Shown here: positions 11,140 to 20,009 of the stretch, piece after piece | How the letters are laid out: the number at the start of each line of letters is the position of its first letter | How positions within the stretch are numbered: the stretch's first letter is position 1 | Source: Leptospira saintgironsiae | GTDB lineage: Bacteria; Spirochaetota; Leptospiria; Leptospirales; Leptospiraceae | Assembly: GCF_002811765.1 (NCBI RefSeq) | Contig: NZ_NPDR01000003.1 | Span: 310,001 to 374,000 of the forward strand | Direction of reading: 5' to 3' | Length of the DNA stretch: 64,000 nucleotides | Translations under genes and position numbers: made by a program | Notes under the pieces: generated by a model | The model's database searches: none | Told to the model about the DNA's origin: nothing | The model's input: the letters and a program-made list of their open reading frames with translations, nothing else

Positions 11140-12435
11140 TTATTTTCCGGATTTTGAACTGGTTTCCAGATACAGTTCATATGGGGGAGGAGTCGGTTTC
11201 AATCCTTTTTCAATCAGATTGGCAGCCCATCTCCTTTCTACAAAATCGCAGAAATCCCTTAAATCCCGCCCAGAATGCGATCCTAATCGTTGTGAAATTG
11301 TTAAACGCTCAGAATCCTGTAAATGTTTAGCATAATTTCCTAATATCGCAGCCCTTTCCTTTTCGTTAGGTAGGGGGAAGAAAACGGATCTATCAAATCT
11401 CGAAACCAATGCCTTGTCCAGGTCCTGTTTTCTATTAGTTGCACCTAGGGTGATTGATTTTTGTCCCCCTTCGAAACCATCCAGTTTTCGTAATAATACG
11501 GATAGAATGTTCCTTGTAGCCTCGAATAAGCCGTCGTCCCTGGATCCAGCTAATGAATCTATTTCATCCAAAAATAAAAGACAAGAAGGGAATAGGGAAG
11601 CCACATCGAAGACATAAGCCATGTTCTGAGCGCTTTCTCCATAATATTTACTTAAAATGGATTCCACAGGTACATAGATAAGAGGGATCTCAGTCATACA
11701 GGAAATCACCTTTGCCATTGTGGTTTTTCCCACCCCAGGTTCTCCTTCTAGAAGAATTGCCCTTGGTTTTGTTCTACCTGGGAATTTACGGGTAAGTTTG
11801 GAAAGTTCCTCTAGGGTCTCTGGAGATTTTAAAGGAAGTATAATGGATTCTAAAATTTGCCTTTTGACATCCTCGTAACCTGCTATGGTTTCGAATGTCA
11901 TCCAATCTCCCTTCTTCTTTGCTTCTATTGGATCGAATACATCGATTCCTAGTCTAAGCAGAAGTTCTTTAGGATTTTGAACGGACTCTTGTTTGGAAAG
12001 TCTGAGATATTTGAATAGGTCGATTGCGGAGAAAATTTCCTCTCTATGGAAATCTCCCTTTTTAGTCATCTCTATCTTGCTTTGGTTCCTTCCCGAATAG
12101 AAACGGAACTTTGCATTGTCTAAGATGTTTTTGGTTTCGAATAAGTTCTCATTCAATGCTTGCAGGCAAACATATCCAGGTTCGAACGTATGGATCCTTA
12201 AATTTTCTATATGGTTTCGAACTATCTGGATACAGTCCAAAAGTTGGCCTTTGTCTGCACCCGGGATTGGAAATTCTATCCTGAGATCTTTTTTGTCAGG
12301 TACAAATGCAGGAAGTTCAGAATCCTTGACTCCTAGACCTTTTAATTCCGAATAGAGTAGGTTTTTGGCCTGGGTGAAATCCAGAATATTTCCGGAATTT
12401 CGTAGGGGTGCAGTGGTCAAATCTTCAGGTTTCAT
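11140..12435 (-). CDS. AAA+ ATPase (meiotic-clade/FtsH-like module) with unknown N-terminal domain
   Basis: 431 residues. The first 180 form a domain I do not recognise. The AAA+ module follows: Walker A GEPGVGKT at 231-238, Walker B LLFLDE at 286-291, pore-loop-like KYYGES near 263-268, sensor-1 GATNR at 331-335 and an SRFDRS arginine-finger region at 345-350, then a short lid domain. Similar single-module ATPases remodel or unfold proteins. It is divergent from fliN and upstream of the FcpB-like gene, so a link to the flagellar apparatus is possible but unproven. Confidence 0.8.
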   Translation of the reverse strand: MKPEDLTTAPLRNSGNILDFTQAKNLLYSELKGLGVKDSELPAFVPDKKDLRIEFPIPGADKGQLLDCIQIVRNHIENLRIHTFEPGYVCLQALNENLFETKNILDNAKFRFYSGRNQSKIEMTKKGDFHREEIFSAIDLFKYLRLSKQESVQNPKELLLRLGIDVFDPIEAKKKGDWMTFETIAGYEDVKRQILESIILPLKSPETLEELSKLTRKFPGRTKPRAILLEGEPGVGKTTMAKVISCMTEIPLIYVPVESILSKYYGESAQNMAYVFDVASLFPSCLLFLDEIDSLAGSRDDGLFEATRNILSVLLRKLDGFEGGQKSITLGATNRKQDLDKALVSRFDRSVFFPLPNEKERAAILGNYAKHLQDSERLTISQRLGSHSGRDLRDFCDFVERRWAANLIEKGLKPTPPPYELYLETSSKSGK

Positions 12436-12516
12436 TCTTTATTCCCTAGAATTTCTCTTGTATAATCTTTCGGTTCTGTCGAAGAATTTAGAAAGAACCT
12501 TTGGAGGCAAGTCCTA

Positions 12517-13035
12517 ATGGGTGAAGGCTCCCTTTCACAAGACGATATAGACGCATTACTAACCGGGTCCAGTCCGGGAGGTGGGGGCGGAGGCTCAGCT
12601 GATTTTAATCTGAGCGGAGAATTGGATTCGCTACTCGGAGATTCTGGCGGTGGAGCAGGAGCTTCTACGTCTCCAGCATCTGGAGGAGCTCCATCTTTCG
12701 CGGATATTGCTGCGGCTTTGGGACCTTCTTCTACCCCAGCTCCTCCAAAAGCAAGTGCTCGTTCTAGCTCAGTTTCTTCCAATACAGCAAACTTAAATCT
12801 ATTACTAGATGTTAATGTTGCTCTCACTGTAGAGTTAGGTAGGACCAATATGTACATTAAAGATGTTCTAGGTCTGAACGAAGGTGCAGTAGTGGAACTG
12901 GACAATGCTGTCGGAGAAGATTTAGATATTTTAGCAAACGGCAAACTGGTTGGAAAAGGAAAACTGGTTTTATTGGATGATTATTACGGCATTAGAATTA
13001 CCGAAATAGTAGATCCTTCTCGCAGGATGCTCTAA
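12517..13035 (+). CDS. fliN: Flagellar motor switch protein FliN
   Basis: C-ring component that sets flagellar rotation with FliM and FliG. The last ~80 residues (about 90-172) form the SpoA domain, with the typical LLLDVNVALTVELGRTNMYIKDVL and the GKLVLLDDYYGIRITEI end. Before it lies a glycine/serine/proline-rich linker (20-80). The first 17 residues, GEGSLSQDDIDALLTG, are the helix that FliM and FliY use to bind CheY, unusual on a short FliN. Start ATG follows GGAGG with good spacing. It lies alone, not in a large flagellar operon, as is common for some motor genes in Leptospira. Confidence 0.9.
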   Translation: MGEGSLSQDDIDALLTGSSPGGGGGGSADFNLSGELDSLLGDSGGGAGASTSPASGGAPSFADIAAALGPSSTPAPPKASARSSSVSSNTANLNLLLDVNVALTVELGRTNMYIKDVLGLNEGAVVELDNAVGEDLDILANGKLVGKGKLVLLDDYYGIRITEIVDPSRRML

Positions 13036-13045
13036 AATAGAAGTT

Positions 13046-13075
13046 CGTATCCGGAGTAGGTTCCGGATACGACGA
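13046..13075. terminator. Hairpin between convergent fliN and SPFH gene
   Basis: CGTATCCGGA and TCCGGATACG form a perfect 10-base-pair stem around a 6-base loop, in the 46-base gap between the two convergent stop codons. The T-run on the plus side is weak, but position and stem strength suggest a bidirectional terminator. Confidence 0.7.
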
Positions 13076-13081
13076 TAACTT

Positions 13082-14008
13082 TTAAGCCTTTTTGTCCTCG
13101 CTTCCGAGTACTGATTTCATCACAGATTTAAAATTAGATAGGTTTAACGGAAGAACAAGCTCTGTTCCATCCTGTCCTAATTTTTCTACCTCTTTGATAA
13201 ATCTCTGAGCAATTCTGAGTTTTACTGCTTCTTTTCCACCTTTTGTTTTGATAGCAGTCGCAAGTAGTTCGATACCTTTTGCAGTAGCAGTTGCAATGGA
13301 TTCAATTTCCGCAGCTTGTCCTTCTGCCTCGTTGATCCTTTTTTGTTTTTCACCCTCAGACTTATTGATCGCTTCTTCTTTAATACCTAAAGAGCGGTTG
13401 ATCCTAGAATCTCTATCCCCTTCAGAAAGGGAGATCTGTGCTTTCTTAGTGATCTGTGCTTTTTTCTCCCTTTCCATTGCTTCGATAATGGATTTAGGAG
13501 GAGCGATGTTTACGATCTCGTAACGATTTACGCGAACACCCCAAGGTTCTCCTGCCTGGTCTAGAACTTCTAGGATCTTACTATTGATCACTTCTCTGGT
13601 TTCGAAAGTTGTATCCAGATCCATGGTTCCAATGATAGCTCTCATAGTAGTTTGCACGAGTTGGGTAACTGCGAATCTATAATCTTCTATCCCGTAACTT
13701 GCTTTCTGAGGATCGAGTACTCTCAAATAAAGAATACCATCCATCTCTACCTTAACGTTGTCTTTTGTGATACAAGTTTGAGGCGGAACATCTATCGCTT
13801 GCTCTTTTAAAGTATGATAGTAAGCATCATAATCTATAAAAGGGATGAGAATATGGAACCCTGCATGTAGGGTCCTACTATATTTTCCGAGTCTCTCTAC
13901 AATGATACATTCTTGAGCAGAAACAATTCTCAAAGAACGATACAGTTTATAGGCAAGGTAAAGTAAAAACCCAAGCCAAAATATCCATAAAAATACTGAA
14001 ACAAACAT
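13082..14008 (-). CDS. SPFH/Band 7 (stomatin-like) membrane protein, paralogue A
   Basis: Membrane-anchored scaffold of the SPFH superfamily, 308 residues. One N-terminal helix (FVSVFLWIFWLGFLLYLAYKLY) precedes the Band 7 core (VERLGKYSRTLHAGFHILIPFID; VPPQTCITKDNVKVEMDGILYLRV) and a charged coiled coil (EREKKAQITKKAQ to EGEKQKRINEAEGQA). It lies 8 bases after a clear paralogue and downstream of an NfeD gene. SPFH-NfeD pairs are classic partners in membrane-domain organisation and membrane-protein quality control. The lone Cys of the TCITKDN motif is shared by both paralogues. Confidence 0.88.
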   Translation of the reverse strand: MFVSVFLWIFWLGFLLYLAYKLYRSLRIVSAQECIIVERLGKYSRTLHAGFHILIPFIDYDAYYHTLKEQAIDVPPQTCITKDNVKVEMDGILYLRVLDPQKASYGIEDYRFAVTQLVQTTMRAIIGTMDLDTTFETREVINSKILEVLDQAGEPWGVRVNRYEIVNIAPPKSIIEAMEREKKAQITKKAQISLSEGDRDSRINRSLGIKEEAINKSEGEKQKRINEAEGQAAEIESIATATAKGIELLATAIKTKGGKEAVKLRIAQRFIKEVEKLGQDGTELVLPLNLSNFKSVMKSVLGSEDKKA

Positions 14009-14016
14009 ATTAAGTA

Positions 14017-14952
14017 TTACTCCTTTTCTGAATCCAGTCCTGGGAATTTGTTAGTCACCTTGGAGATTCCTTCAAAGAGACCGACTACGTTTGCCATTTC
14101 AATAGGAAGAACTGTGGTCTTAGCTTTTTCCAATATGACTCCTAATCCTGAGAGATAATCTTCTGTGATCTGGAGATTGACTGCTTCTGATCCGCCTTCA
14201 TTTCCGGTGGCTTCTGCGATCTGTTGGATCCCTTTTGCCTTGGCTTTTGCAATGAATTCAATCTCCTTAGCTTTACCTTCTGCCTCGTTTACTTTCTTGA
14301 TCTTTTCACCTTCAGAAAGATTGATTGCTTCTTGTCTTTCTCCCATAGAGCGATTGATCCTAGATGCTTTTTCTCCCTCTGATATGGTGATCTCTGCACG
14401 TTTTACACGTTCTGCTTTTACTTGTTCTTCCATCTCATGAAGGATCTCCTTAGGTGGAGAAATGTTTTTGATCTCGTAACGAGTTACCTTGATTCCCCAA
14501 GGATCTGTTGCCTCATCTAATGCTCGAACCACGTTTGCATTTATATCATCTCTTTCTGAGAATGTATGGTCCAATACCAATTTACCAATCTCGGAACGAA
14601 GAGTAGTTTGGGCTAGCTGGATGGTTGCGCTTCGAAAGTTTTCAATTTCGTAAGAAGCTTTGTAGGGATCCATGACCCTAATATACAGAATACCATCCAC
14701 CAAAATGGAGACGTTATCCTTGGTGATACAAGTCTGAGGAGGAATATCGATAGCGATTTCCTTTAAGAGTTGTTTATACCTGATCTGGTCTATGATCGGA
14801 ATGAGAAAATGAAAACCTGCGCCGAATGCTCCACGGAACACTCCCAGCCTTTCCACAACAAAACTATATGTTTGGGGAACGACGATACAGGTTTTCATAA
14901 TGAGGTAGATTACTGCTATAACGATCAGCGTAAAAAATAGAAATGGGTCCAT
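14017..14952 (-). CDS. SPFH/Band 7 (stomatin-like) membrane protein, paralogue B
   Basis: 311 residues with the same plan as its downstream neighbour: an N-terminal membrane helix (DPFLFFTLIVIAVIYLIMKT), the Band 7 domain (VERLGVFRGAFGAGFHFLIPIIDQ; IPPQTCITKDNVSILVDGILYIRVMDPYKASYEIENF), then a coiled coil with ISEGEKASRINRSMGERQEA. Clear sequence identity with paralogue A along the whole length points to a tandem duplication that has since diverged. It is 32 bases downstream of the NfeD gene, and the three probably form hetero-oligomers. Confidence 0.88.
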   Translation of the reverse strand: MDPFLFFTLIVIAVIYLIMKTCIVVPQTYSFVVERLGVFRGAFGAGFHFLIPIIDQIRYKQLLKEIAIDIPPQTCITKDNVSILVDGILYIRVMDPYKASYEIENFRSATIQLAQTTLRSEIGKLVLDHTFSERDDINANVVRALDEATDPWGIKVTRYEIKNISPPKEILHEMEEQVKAERVKRAEITISEGEKASRINRSMGERQEAINLSEGEKIKKVNEAEGKAKEIEFIAKAKAKGIQQIAEATGNEGGSEAVNLQITEDYLSGLGVILEKAKTTVLPIEMANVVGLFEGISKVTNKFPGLDSEKE

Positions 14953-14984
14953 TTTGTTAGTTTCTAACTCCTATTCAAAAATGA

Positions 14985-15455
14985 TTATATTTCGGGAAGC
15001 TCGATCGGCTCCACAACGAATGTCAGATTTTCTCTTTCTAAAATCCTTGCTCTTTTACCAGAAGGGATCCGTTTGGATTTGCTAATCGCATCCCATTCAG
15101 TGCCTTGGAATATGACCCTACCACCTTTCCGTTCTACAAGAATATCTTTGGAAACTAGAACGATCCTTCCCGGACCTTCTTCAGGAGTGAGAGTTACTTT
15201 TTCGGAAGAAGAAGGGAAAAATTTTCTAAGAAAACTTCCTCCTATCCAGATTAGAATTCCTGAAAGTGCAGCCCAAATGATTGCTTGGGTCCAAAATCCT
15301 ATTTCATAAAAATAGGAAATACTTCCTACGATTGTTGCAGATAGCCCTAAAAAGAATACGAAGGCCCCAGGGACAAAAAGTTCCGCCACCATAAGTACGA
15401 TCCCAGAGGCGATCCAAAGATAAGAGAGGTTATGTCCGTCTTGCAAAAAGTCCAT
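14985..15455 (-). CDS. NfeD-like membrane protein
   Basis: Short NfeD of 156 residues. Three to four hydrophobic helices (YLWIASGIVLMVAELFVPGA, FVFFLGLSATIVGSISYFY, AIIWAALSGILIWIGGSFL) are followed by a soluble beta domain (GPGRIVLVSKDILVERKGGR to VVEPI) of the OB-fold type seen in NfeD partners of SPFH proteins. There is no protease domain, so this is the short form. As first gene of the nfeD-SPFH-SPFH run it probably anchors the complex. Confidence 0.85.
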   Translation of the reverse strand: MDFLQDGHNLSYLWIASGIVLMVAELFVPGAFVFFLGLSATIVGSISYFYEIGFWTQAIIWAALSGILIWIGGSFLRKFFPSSSEKVTLTPEEGPGRIVLVSKDILVERKGGRVIFQGTEWDAISKSKRIPSGKRARILERENLTFVVEPIELPEI

Positions 15456-15527
15456 GGTTTTTAGGTAGAAGAAAGGGGAAAAATTCTATTTTCAAAAACA
15501 TTCCCGTCCATATTCTTAGCGGGAGTG

Positions 15528-15965
15528 ATGAGAAAAATTTGGATTCGTCTGGGAATGGGACTACTCGTCGTATTCCTTGCTCTTCAGTTGATCCCCGTAC
15601 AACCTCCGTTGGGAAAGAATGCTAATGAAATCAAAACGGAAGAACGCGTCAAAAAGATTTTTCGAAAGTCTTGTTATGACTGTCATTCTGATCTAGTAGA
15701 ATGGCCTTGGTATTCTAAGGTTTTTCCGGTTTCTTTATATATCTCTCATCATATAGAAGAAGGCCGGGAAGAATTGAATTTTTCCGAATGGGAAAGCTTA
15801 AAACCAGAAAAAAAGGCGGATCTTGCGGAAGAAATATTAGAAGAAGTGGAAGAAGGTCATATGCCTCCCAAGGATTATATTTTCTTACATTCTAACTCTA
15901 AACTGGATAAAGAAGAACTAGAGATATTAAGAGACTGGCTCCAATCATTTGCGGAAAATCAATAA
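15528..15965 (+). CDS. Haem-binding-domain membrane-anchored protein
   Basis: 145 residues: an N-terminal anchor (IRLGMGLLVVFLALQLIPV) and a periplasmic domain with one c-type haem motif CYDCHSD (near 48-54) followed by PWYSKVFPVSLYISHHI. A MPP motif near residue 116 (EEGHMPPKDY) supplies the likely distal Met ligand. This matches the haem_bd family, small electron-transfer proteins of the periplasm. GTG (15525) directly before the chosen ATG is also possible. It is followed by argH with a short gap, but shared function is not obvious. Confidence 0.8.
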   Translation: MRKIWIRLGMGLLVVFLALQLIPVQPPLGKNANEIKTEERVKKIFRKSCYDCHSDLVEWPWYSKVFPVSLYISHHIEEGREELNFSEWESLKPEKKADLAEEILEEVEEGHMPPKDYIFLHSNSKLDKEELEILRDWLQSFAENQ

Positions 15966-15983
15966 GGCGTCGAAATCATTTTA

Positions 15984-17405
15984 ATGAATACATCTGAGGA
16001 CAAAAACTCAAAACTTTGGGGAGGAAGATTTAAGGAAAAAGCTTCTTCCATTATGGAAAGGATAGGAGAATCTATTTCTTTCGACAAAAAATTATACAAA
16101 GAAGATCTAGAAGGAAGTAGGGCCCACGCCAAGATGCTTACAAAGATGGGCATCTTAGATTCTACTGAATTAAAAGATATTCTTGATGGATTAAATCAGG
16201 TAGAAGAAGAAATAGAATCCGGAAATTTCAAATTCAGTTCTGAGTTGGAAGATATTCATATGCATGTGGAATCCAGACTTACAGAATTGAAAGGAGAAGT
16301 TGGAAAAAAATTACATACGGCCAGATCTAGAAACGATCAAGTCTCTCAAGATACAAGGCTCTATGTAAGAAATCGGATCCAAGAAATTTTAGTACGTTTA
16401 GATTCTTTGAGAGAAGCACTTCATGAACAAGCTTCTAAAAATATAGATACAATTATTCCGGGATATACTCATCTTCAGGTTGCTCAGCCAATTAGAGCCT
16501 CTCATTTTTTATTGGCCTATTTTTGGATGTTTACTCGAGACTTGGAGTTTTTCGAGTTCGCGAGTAAAACTGCGAATATTTTAGTTCTCGGCTCCGGTGC
16601 AATGGCTGGAGTGAATTACCAAAACGATAGAGAGTTTTTGGCTTCTGAATTAAAAGTAGATTCTATTTCTCCAAATAGTATGGATGGAGTCTCGAATAGA
16701 GATCATCTTTTACAGTTTCTATTTGCTGCTGTCCAAACAATGTCTCACGCTTCTCGTTTCTGCGAGGATATCGTTCTGTATTCTTCCCAGGAATTTGGTC
16801 TGGTTAAACTGCCTGATTCTTTAACTACTGGATCTTCTATCATGCCCCAGAAAAAGAATCCGGATATCGCGGAGCTAATCCGTGGAAAATCTGCGAGGGT
16901 GGCGGGCAACTTAAATCATTTGATCGGCCTCTTAAAGGGATTGCCTCTTACTTACAATCGTGATTTACAAGAAGACAAGTTAGCTGTTTTTGATGCTGTA
17001 GAAACTGTTCTATTAAGCCTGGAAGGTTTAGAGGCAATGGTTTCAGAAATGCAGTTCAGGCCAGAAAGAGGAGAAAGATCCTTGAAAGAAGGATTTGCTA
17101 CTGCTACAGATTTGGCTGACTTTTTAGTAGGTGAGAAAAAAGTCCCATTTAGAACTGCACATGAATTGGTAGGAAGACTTGTATCCGAATGTGTGGAAAG
17201 AAAAGAGAATTTATTCACAATCTCAGAAGAGATCAGAAAAGAAATTTCTCCTTATTTTACTGGAGAAGAATATTCCAAGGCGGTAAGTCTGGAACTTTCT
17301 ACAGACAAAAAATCTAGTTATGGCGGAACTTCCAGGTCCAGACAGTTAGAACAATTGGAACTCGCGAAACAATCTATTAAATCAATCCAAAGGAATACGA
17401 AATGA
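15984..17405 (+). CDS. argH: Argininosuccinate lyase
   Basis: Splits argininosuccinate into arginine and fumarate, the last step of arginine synthesis. It has 473 residues, the normal length. The fumarase/aspartase-superfamily signature GSSIMPQKKNPD is near 282-293, and HTARSRNDQVSQD (about 113-125) and GYTHLQVAQPI are ArgH hallmarks. The N-terminus KLWGGRFKEKAS is typical. Its stop overlaps the start of the cyclophilin gene by 4 bases, so the two are coupled. Confidence 0.96.
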   Translation: MNTSEDKNSKLWGGRFKEKASSIMERIGESISFDKKLYKEDLEGSRAHAKMLTKMGILDSTELKDILDGLNQVEEEIESGNFKFSSELEDIHMHVESRLTELKGEVGKKLHTARSRNDQVSQDTRLYVRNRIQEILVRLDSLREALHEQASKNIDTIIPGYTHLQVAQPIRASHFLLAYFWMFTRDLEFFEFASKTANILVLGSGAMAGVNYQNDREFLASELKVDSISPNSMDGVSNRDHLLQFLFAAVQTMSHASRFCEDIVLYSSQEFGLVKLPDSLTTGSSIMPQKKNPDIAELIRGKSARVAGNLNHLIGLLKGLPLTYNRDLQEDKLAVFDAVETVLLSLEGLEAMVSEMQFRPERGERSLKEGFATATDLADFLVGEKKVPFRTAHELVGRLVSECVERKENLFTISEEIRKEISPYFTGEEYSKAVSLELSTDKKSSYGGTSRSRQLEQLELAKQSIKSIQRNTK

Positions 17406-18304
17406 ATTATCCGAATATAAAATCGAATTCTAAGCCCAGAATTTTCGGTGCCTTAGCATGGTTTACGATTTTATTATTTTCTTTTGCCTGTAAGGCAAAT
17501 CCATATGCGGAACAAAGATATGTTCCCGAAGCATATAGCCCAGTCGAGGTTGTAGTCAGAAAAGAGGAAAAACCTCGTGTGGCTCTTCCTGAAAAACCAG
17601 CTATCTATGCTTTGATAGAAACTACCCAAGGGAATATGCTTTTTGAACTGTACGATAAGGATGCTTCTAAAACAGTTCAAAATTTTATCGATCTTGCCCA
17701 AGGAGAGAAAGAATTCACTCTTCGTAATGGCCAGCCTCAGAAAAGACCATTTTATGATGGATTAACATTCCATAGGGTGATCGAAGGTTTTATGATCCAA
17801 GGTGGATGTCCTTACGGAGACGGATCTGGAACTCCTGGATACAGATTTGCAGATGAGATCAATGCTGCAAGCCTGGGTCTCGACCAAACTAAAATTGGAC
17901 AGTCCCAATTTTATACTGGTTATCTTTATCGATATATTGGTGGAGAGCTTGGAATTCGTAGCCAAAGAGAAGCCGACGAAAGAAGAGAAGAACTCGAAAG
18001 TAATCTGGAGAAGGCCAAAAATCTTTCTGTAATGGAGATACTTTACAGATTAGGTTATCGTTATAATAATGTTGTTAAAAGTAAGAAAGCGATCAAAGGA
18101 GCCTTGGCAATGGCAAACGCAGGACCTAATACAAATGGTTCTCAGTTTTTCATCAACCAAGTAGACACTCCTCATTTGGATGGATTGCATACAGTATTCG
18201 GCCAGATCGTCCAAGGCGCTGATATAGTAGATAAGATCATTGCTTCTGGAAACGGCAAAACAACCATTCGCAAAGTGTCCATCTACGATAAGAGGACAAA
18301 ATAA
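17402..18304 (+). CDS. Cyclophilin-type peptidyl-prolyl isomerase lipoprotein
   Basis: Speeds cis-trans isomerisation at prolines in exported proteins. A lipobox (FSFAC, Cys30) predicts a lipidated protein. The cyclophilin domain runs from about 68 to 298 with FHRVIEGFMIQGG (123-135), GALAMANAGPNTNGSQFF (233-250) and HLDGLHTVFGQIVQG. A charged, helical insertion of roughly 75 residues (152-228) splits the domain between the FHRV strand and the substrate-binding GSQFF motif. The catalytic Arg (HRV) is present. It overlaps argH upstream and the next gene downstream (TAATG). Confidence 0.9.
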   Translation: MNYPNIKSNSKPRIFGALAWFTILLFSFACKANPYAEQRYVPEAYSPVEVVVRKEEKPRVALPEKPAIYALIETTQGNMLFELYDKDASKTVQNFIDLAQGEKEFTLRNGQPQKRPFYDGLTFHRVIEGFMIQGGCPYGDGSGTPGYRFADEINAASLGLDQTKIGQSQFYTGYLYRYIGGELGIRSQREADERREELESNLEKAKNLSVMEILYRLGYRYNNVVKSKKAIKGALAMANAGPNTNGSQFFINQVDTPHLDGLHTVFGQIVQGADIVDKIIASGNGKTTIRKVSIYDKRTK

Positions 18305-18912
18305 TGAGTACTTCCCTGGACCAAAATCCTATTTTTCTTTCGGTGGCCCGAGAGATACAAGGCTCTGGCTCCACGGGAAGAATATTAGAAAAACTTTCCG
18401 GATTGCAGGTGGACGACTCTCGAGGTGGAGAAATGTTCCCTGAGGTCCGGAGCAGAAAAGACACTGCTTGGGATTTCCGCTCTGTGGTTTCACTCGTGAG
18501 ACTCATCCAACAAAATAGGCAATCAGTCAGTCATTCTTATGAAGAAGCAATGGCTCGTTATAGTAAGGTGAATACCCTGACTGCAAAACGAAAAGCAAAC
18601 GAAGAAGAAGTAAGGCTCAAACAAACTCTTACTGACTATATCTTAAAAATAGAATCCAATTTCGAAAAGAATGATAGGGCGGATGAGTCCATCCTAAAAG
18701 AGATCAGCCGCTTTTTCGATAGTTTGGAATCCGCGGAAAAACTCTCCGAATCCAATATCTCCAGTTTGAACTTATCTCCTAAATCGGTGGCCCAAATTGG
18801 ACCAATTCTCGAAAAATACGAGGAATGTTACCAGGAATACAGTAAGCTCAAGCCTGTTCTTGGCCGATTGATCCGGATTGCTGATTATATTATAGAAGAC
18901 GCAGAAGGCTAA
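18304..18912 (+). CDS. Conserved helical protein of unknown function
   Basis: I do not recognise this 202-residue protein. It has no signal peptide or membrane segment, is rich in Glu, Lys and Ser, and appears almost entirely helical from residue 55 on (VRLIQQNRQSVSHSYEEAM, EEEVRLKQTLTDYILKIE, LGRLIRIADYIIEDAE). Heptad-like spacing suggests a coiled coil or four-helix bundle. It overlaps the cyclophilin stop by 1 base and so is translationally coupled. A flagellar-chaperone-like shape is conceivable given fliM nearby, but no motif supports it. Confidence 0.6.
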   Translation: MSTSLDQNPIFLSVAREIQGSGSTGRILEKLSGLQVDDSRGGEMFPEVRSRKDTAWDFRSVVSLVRLIQQNRQSVSHSYEEAMARYSKVNTLTAKRKANEEEVRLKQTLTDYILKIESNFEKNDRADESILKEISRFFDSLESAEKLSESNISSLNLSPKSVAQIGPILEKYEECYQEYSKLKPVLGRLIRIADYIIEDAEG

Positions 18913-19025
18913 AAGACTTCCGTTTCCTTCATAATTTCCCGTATTTTTTAGTAGGTTTTGTCTCTTTTTGCCGAAATCTAAAAGAGGACCATAGATTTTG
19001 CGTCCACACGGACTGAAATTTTAGA

Positions 19026-20009
19026 ATGAAACAAATTCTGATCATACTAATTCTACTGAGTGCATTCGGCTTAGGATCTTATCCGAACAGAAATGCAAGG
19101 GGAGAAGTTTCCGAAAATTATATCCAAGCCCAGGGTATAGTGGATATCAAACTTCCTAAAATGCAGTTCCGAGAAAAGGAACCAATCTCTGCTGTACTTT
19201 CAGTTAGAAATACAGGAAATGAGGTTCTCAGGATTTTTCCTTATGGAAAAGATTTACGTTCCTTCCAAGTAATCGTAAGAGATGAAGACGGTAGAACCGT
19301 TTCAAGAATTGAAGAAGAAAGAAAACAGGACCCGATCTTAAGAAGAAGGAACAAAGTAGAAAATCTTGTAGGTGACGAGGTCAAAGAGATCATTCTTCAC
19401 AAAGACGAGACCTTCTCCAAAGAGATCCGGATCGATCATCTATACGAGTTAGAGCCTGGTAAAAAATATTTCGTAACCGCTTACTTCTATCCTAATATCT
19501 CCGAATATGGAGACCATTTTGTAAGATCAGAAAGCCATCCTTATTTTAGCGTAGAAGAACGTAAAAAAGATTGGGTGCTTCCTGGAGTTCCTTACCAAGA
19601 TCCTGCAACAGACGGACTTGAACCTGAAGAAGTGATCCATCTATTCTTAGGTGCCGAAAAAAAGAAAAACTGGAAGCTCCATTTCAAATGGATCCATTTC
19701 CCTGAATATATACAAGCATACGACAGATTTGCAAGAGATTGGCAACAATCGGAAGAAGCTGAAAAAGATTTTGTTCTAGAAGAATTCCGAAATTATCTGG
19801 CAGAAAACAGATCGGGTATGTTACAATACTATAAGATCTTGGGAACGGAAAAGGTGAATTCAAATCTTTCCAAAGTGCGGGTCGCTGTAGAAAGAAGAGT
19901 GAATAAAGTCCCTGTCCGATATGAATACGAATTTACTTTGAGAAGAATGCCGGAAGAAAACGGAATGTTTTGGAAAGTGGCTAATCTATTAGCGAAGGTA
20001 AGAAAATGA
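19026..20009 (+). CDS. Secreted protein with Ig-like N-terminal domain, coupled to fliM
   Basis: Function unknown. A signal peptide (KQILIILILLSAFGLGSYP) precedes an Ig-like beta domain (about 35-175: ISAVLSVRNTGNEVLRIFPYG, KEIILHKDETFSKEI, PGKKYFVTAYFYP), reminiscent of proteinase-inhibitor/BsuPI-type domains. A C-terminal alpha/beta domain (200-327) resembles the small wing-like folds that follow such modules. Its stop overlaps the fliM start by 4 bases. The coupling to fliM is striking but the protein is exported, so a direct part in the C-ring is unlikely. Confidence 0.65.
   Translation: MKQILIILILLSAFGLGSYPNRNARGEVSENYIQAQGIVDIKLPKMQFREKEPISAVLSVRNTGNEVLRIFPYGKDLRSFQVIVRDEDGRTVSRIEEERKQDPILRRRNKVENLVGDEVKEIILHKDETFSKEIRIDHLYELEPGKKYFVTAYFYPNISEYGDHFVRSESHPYFSVEERKKDWVLPGVPYQDPATDGLEPEEVIHLFLGAEKKKNWKLHFKWIHFPEYIQAYDRFARDWQQSEEAEKDFVLEEFRNYLAENRSGMLQYYKILGTEKVNSNLSKVRVAVERRVNKVPVRYEYEFTLRRMPEENGMFWKVANLLAKVRK

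Noticed and set aside
12432..12944. Open frame of 170 codons antisense to fliN
   Set aside because: Pro/Ser-rich mirror of the Gly/Ser-rich FliN linker; FliN is certain on the other strand.
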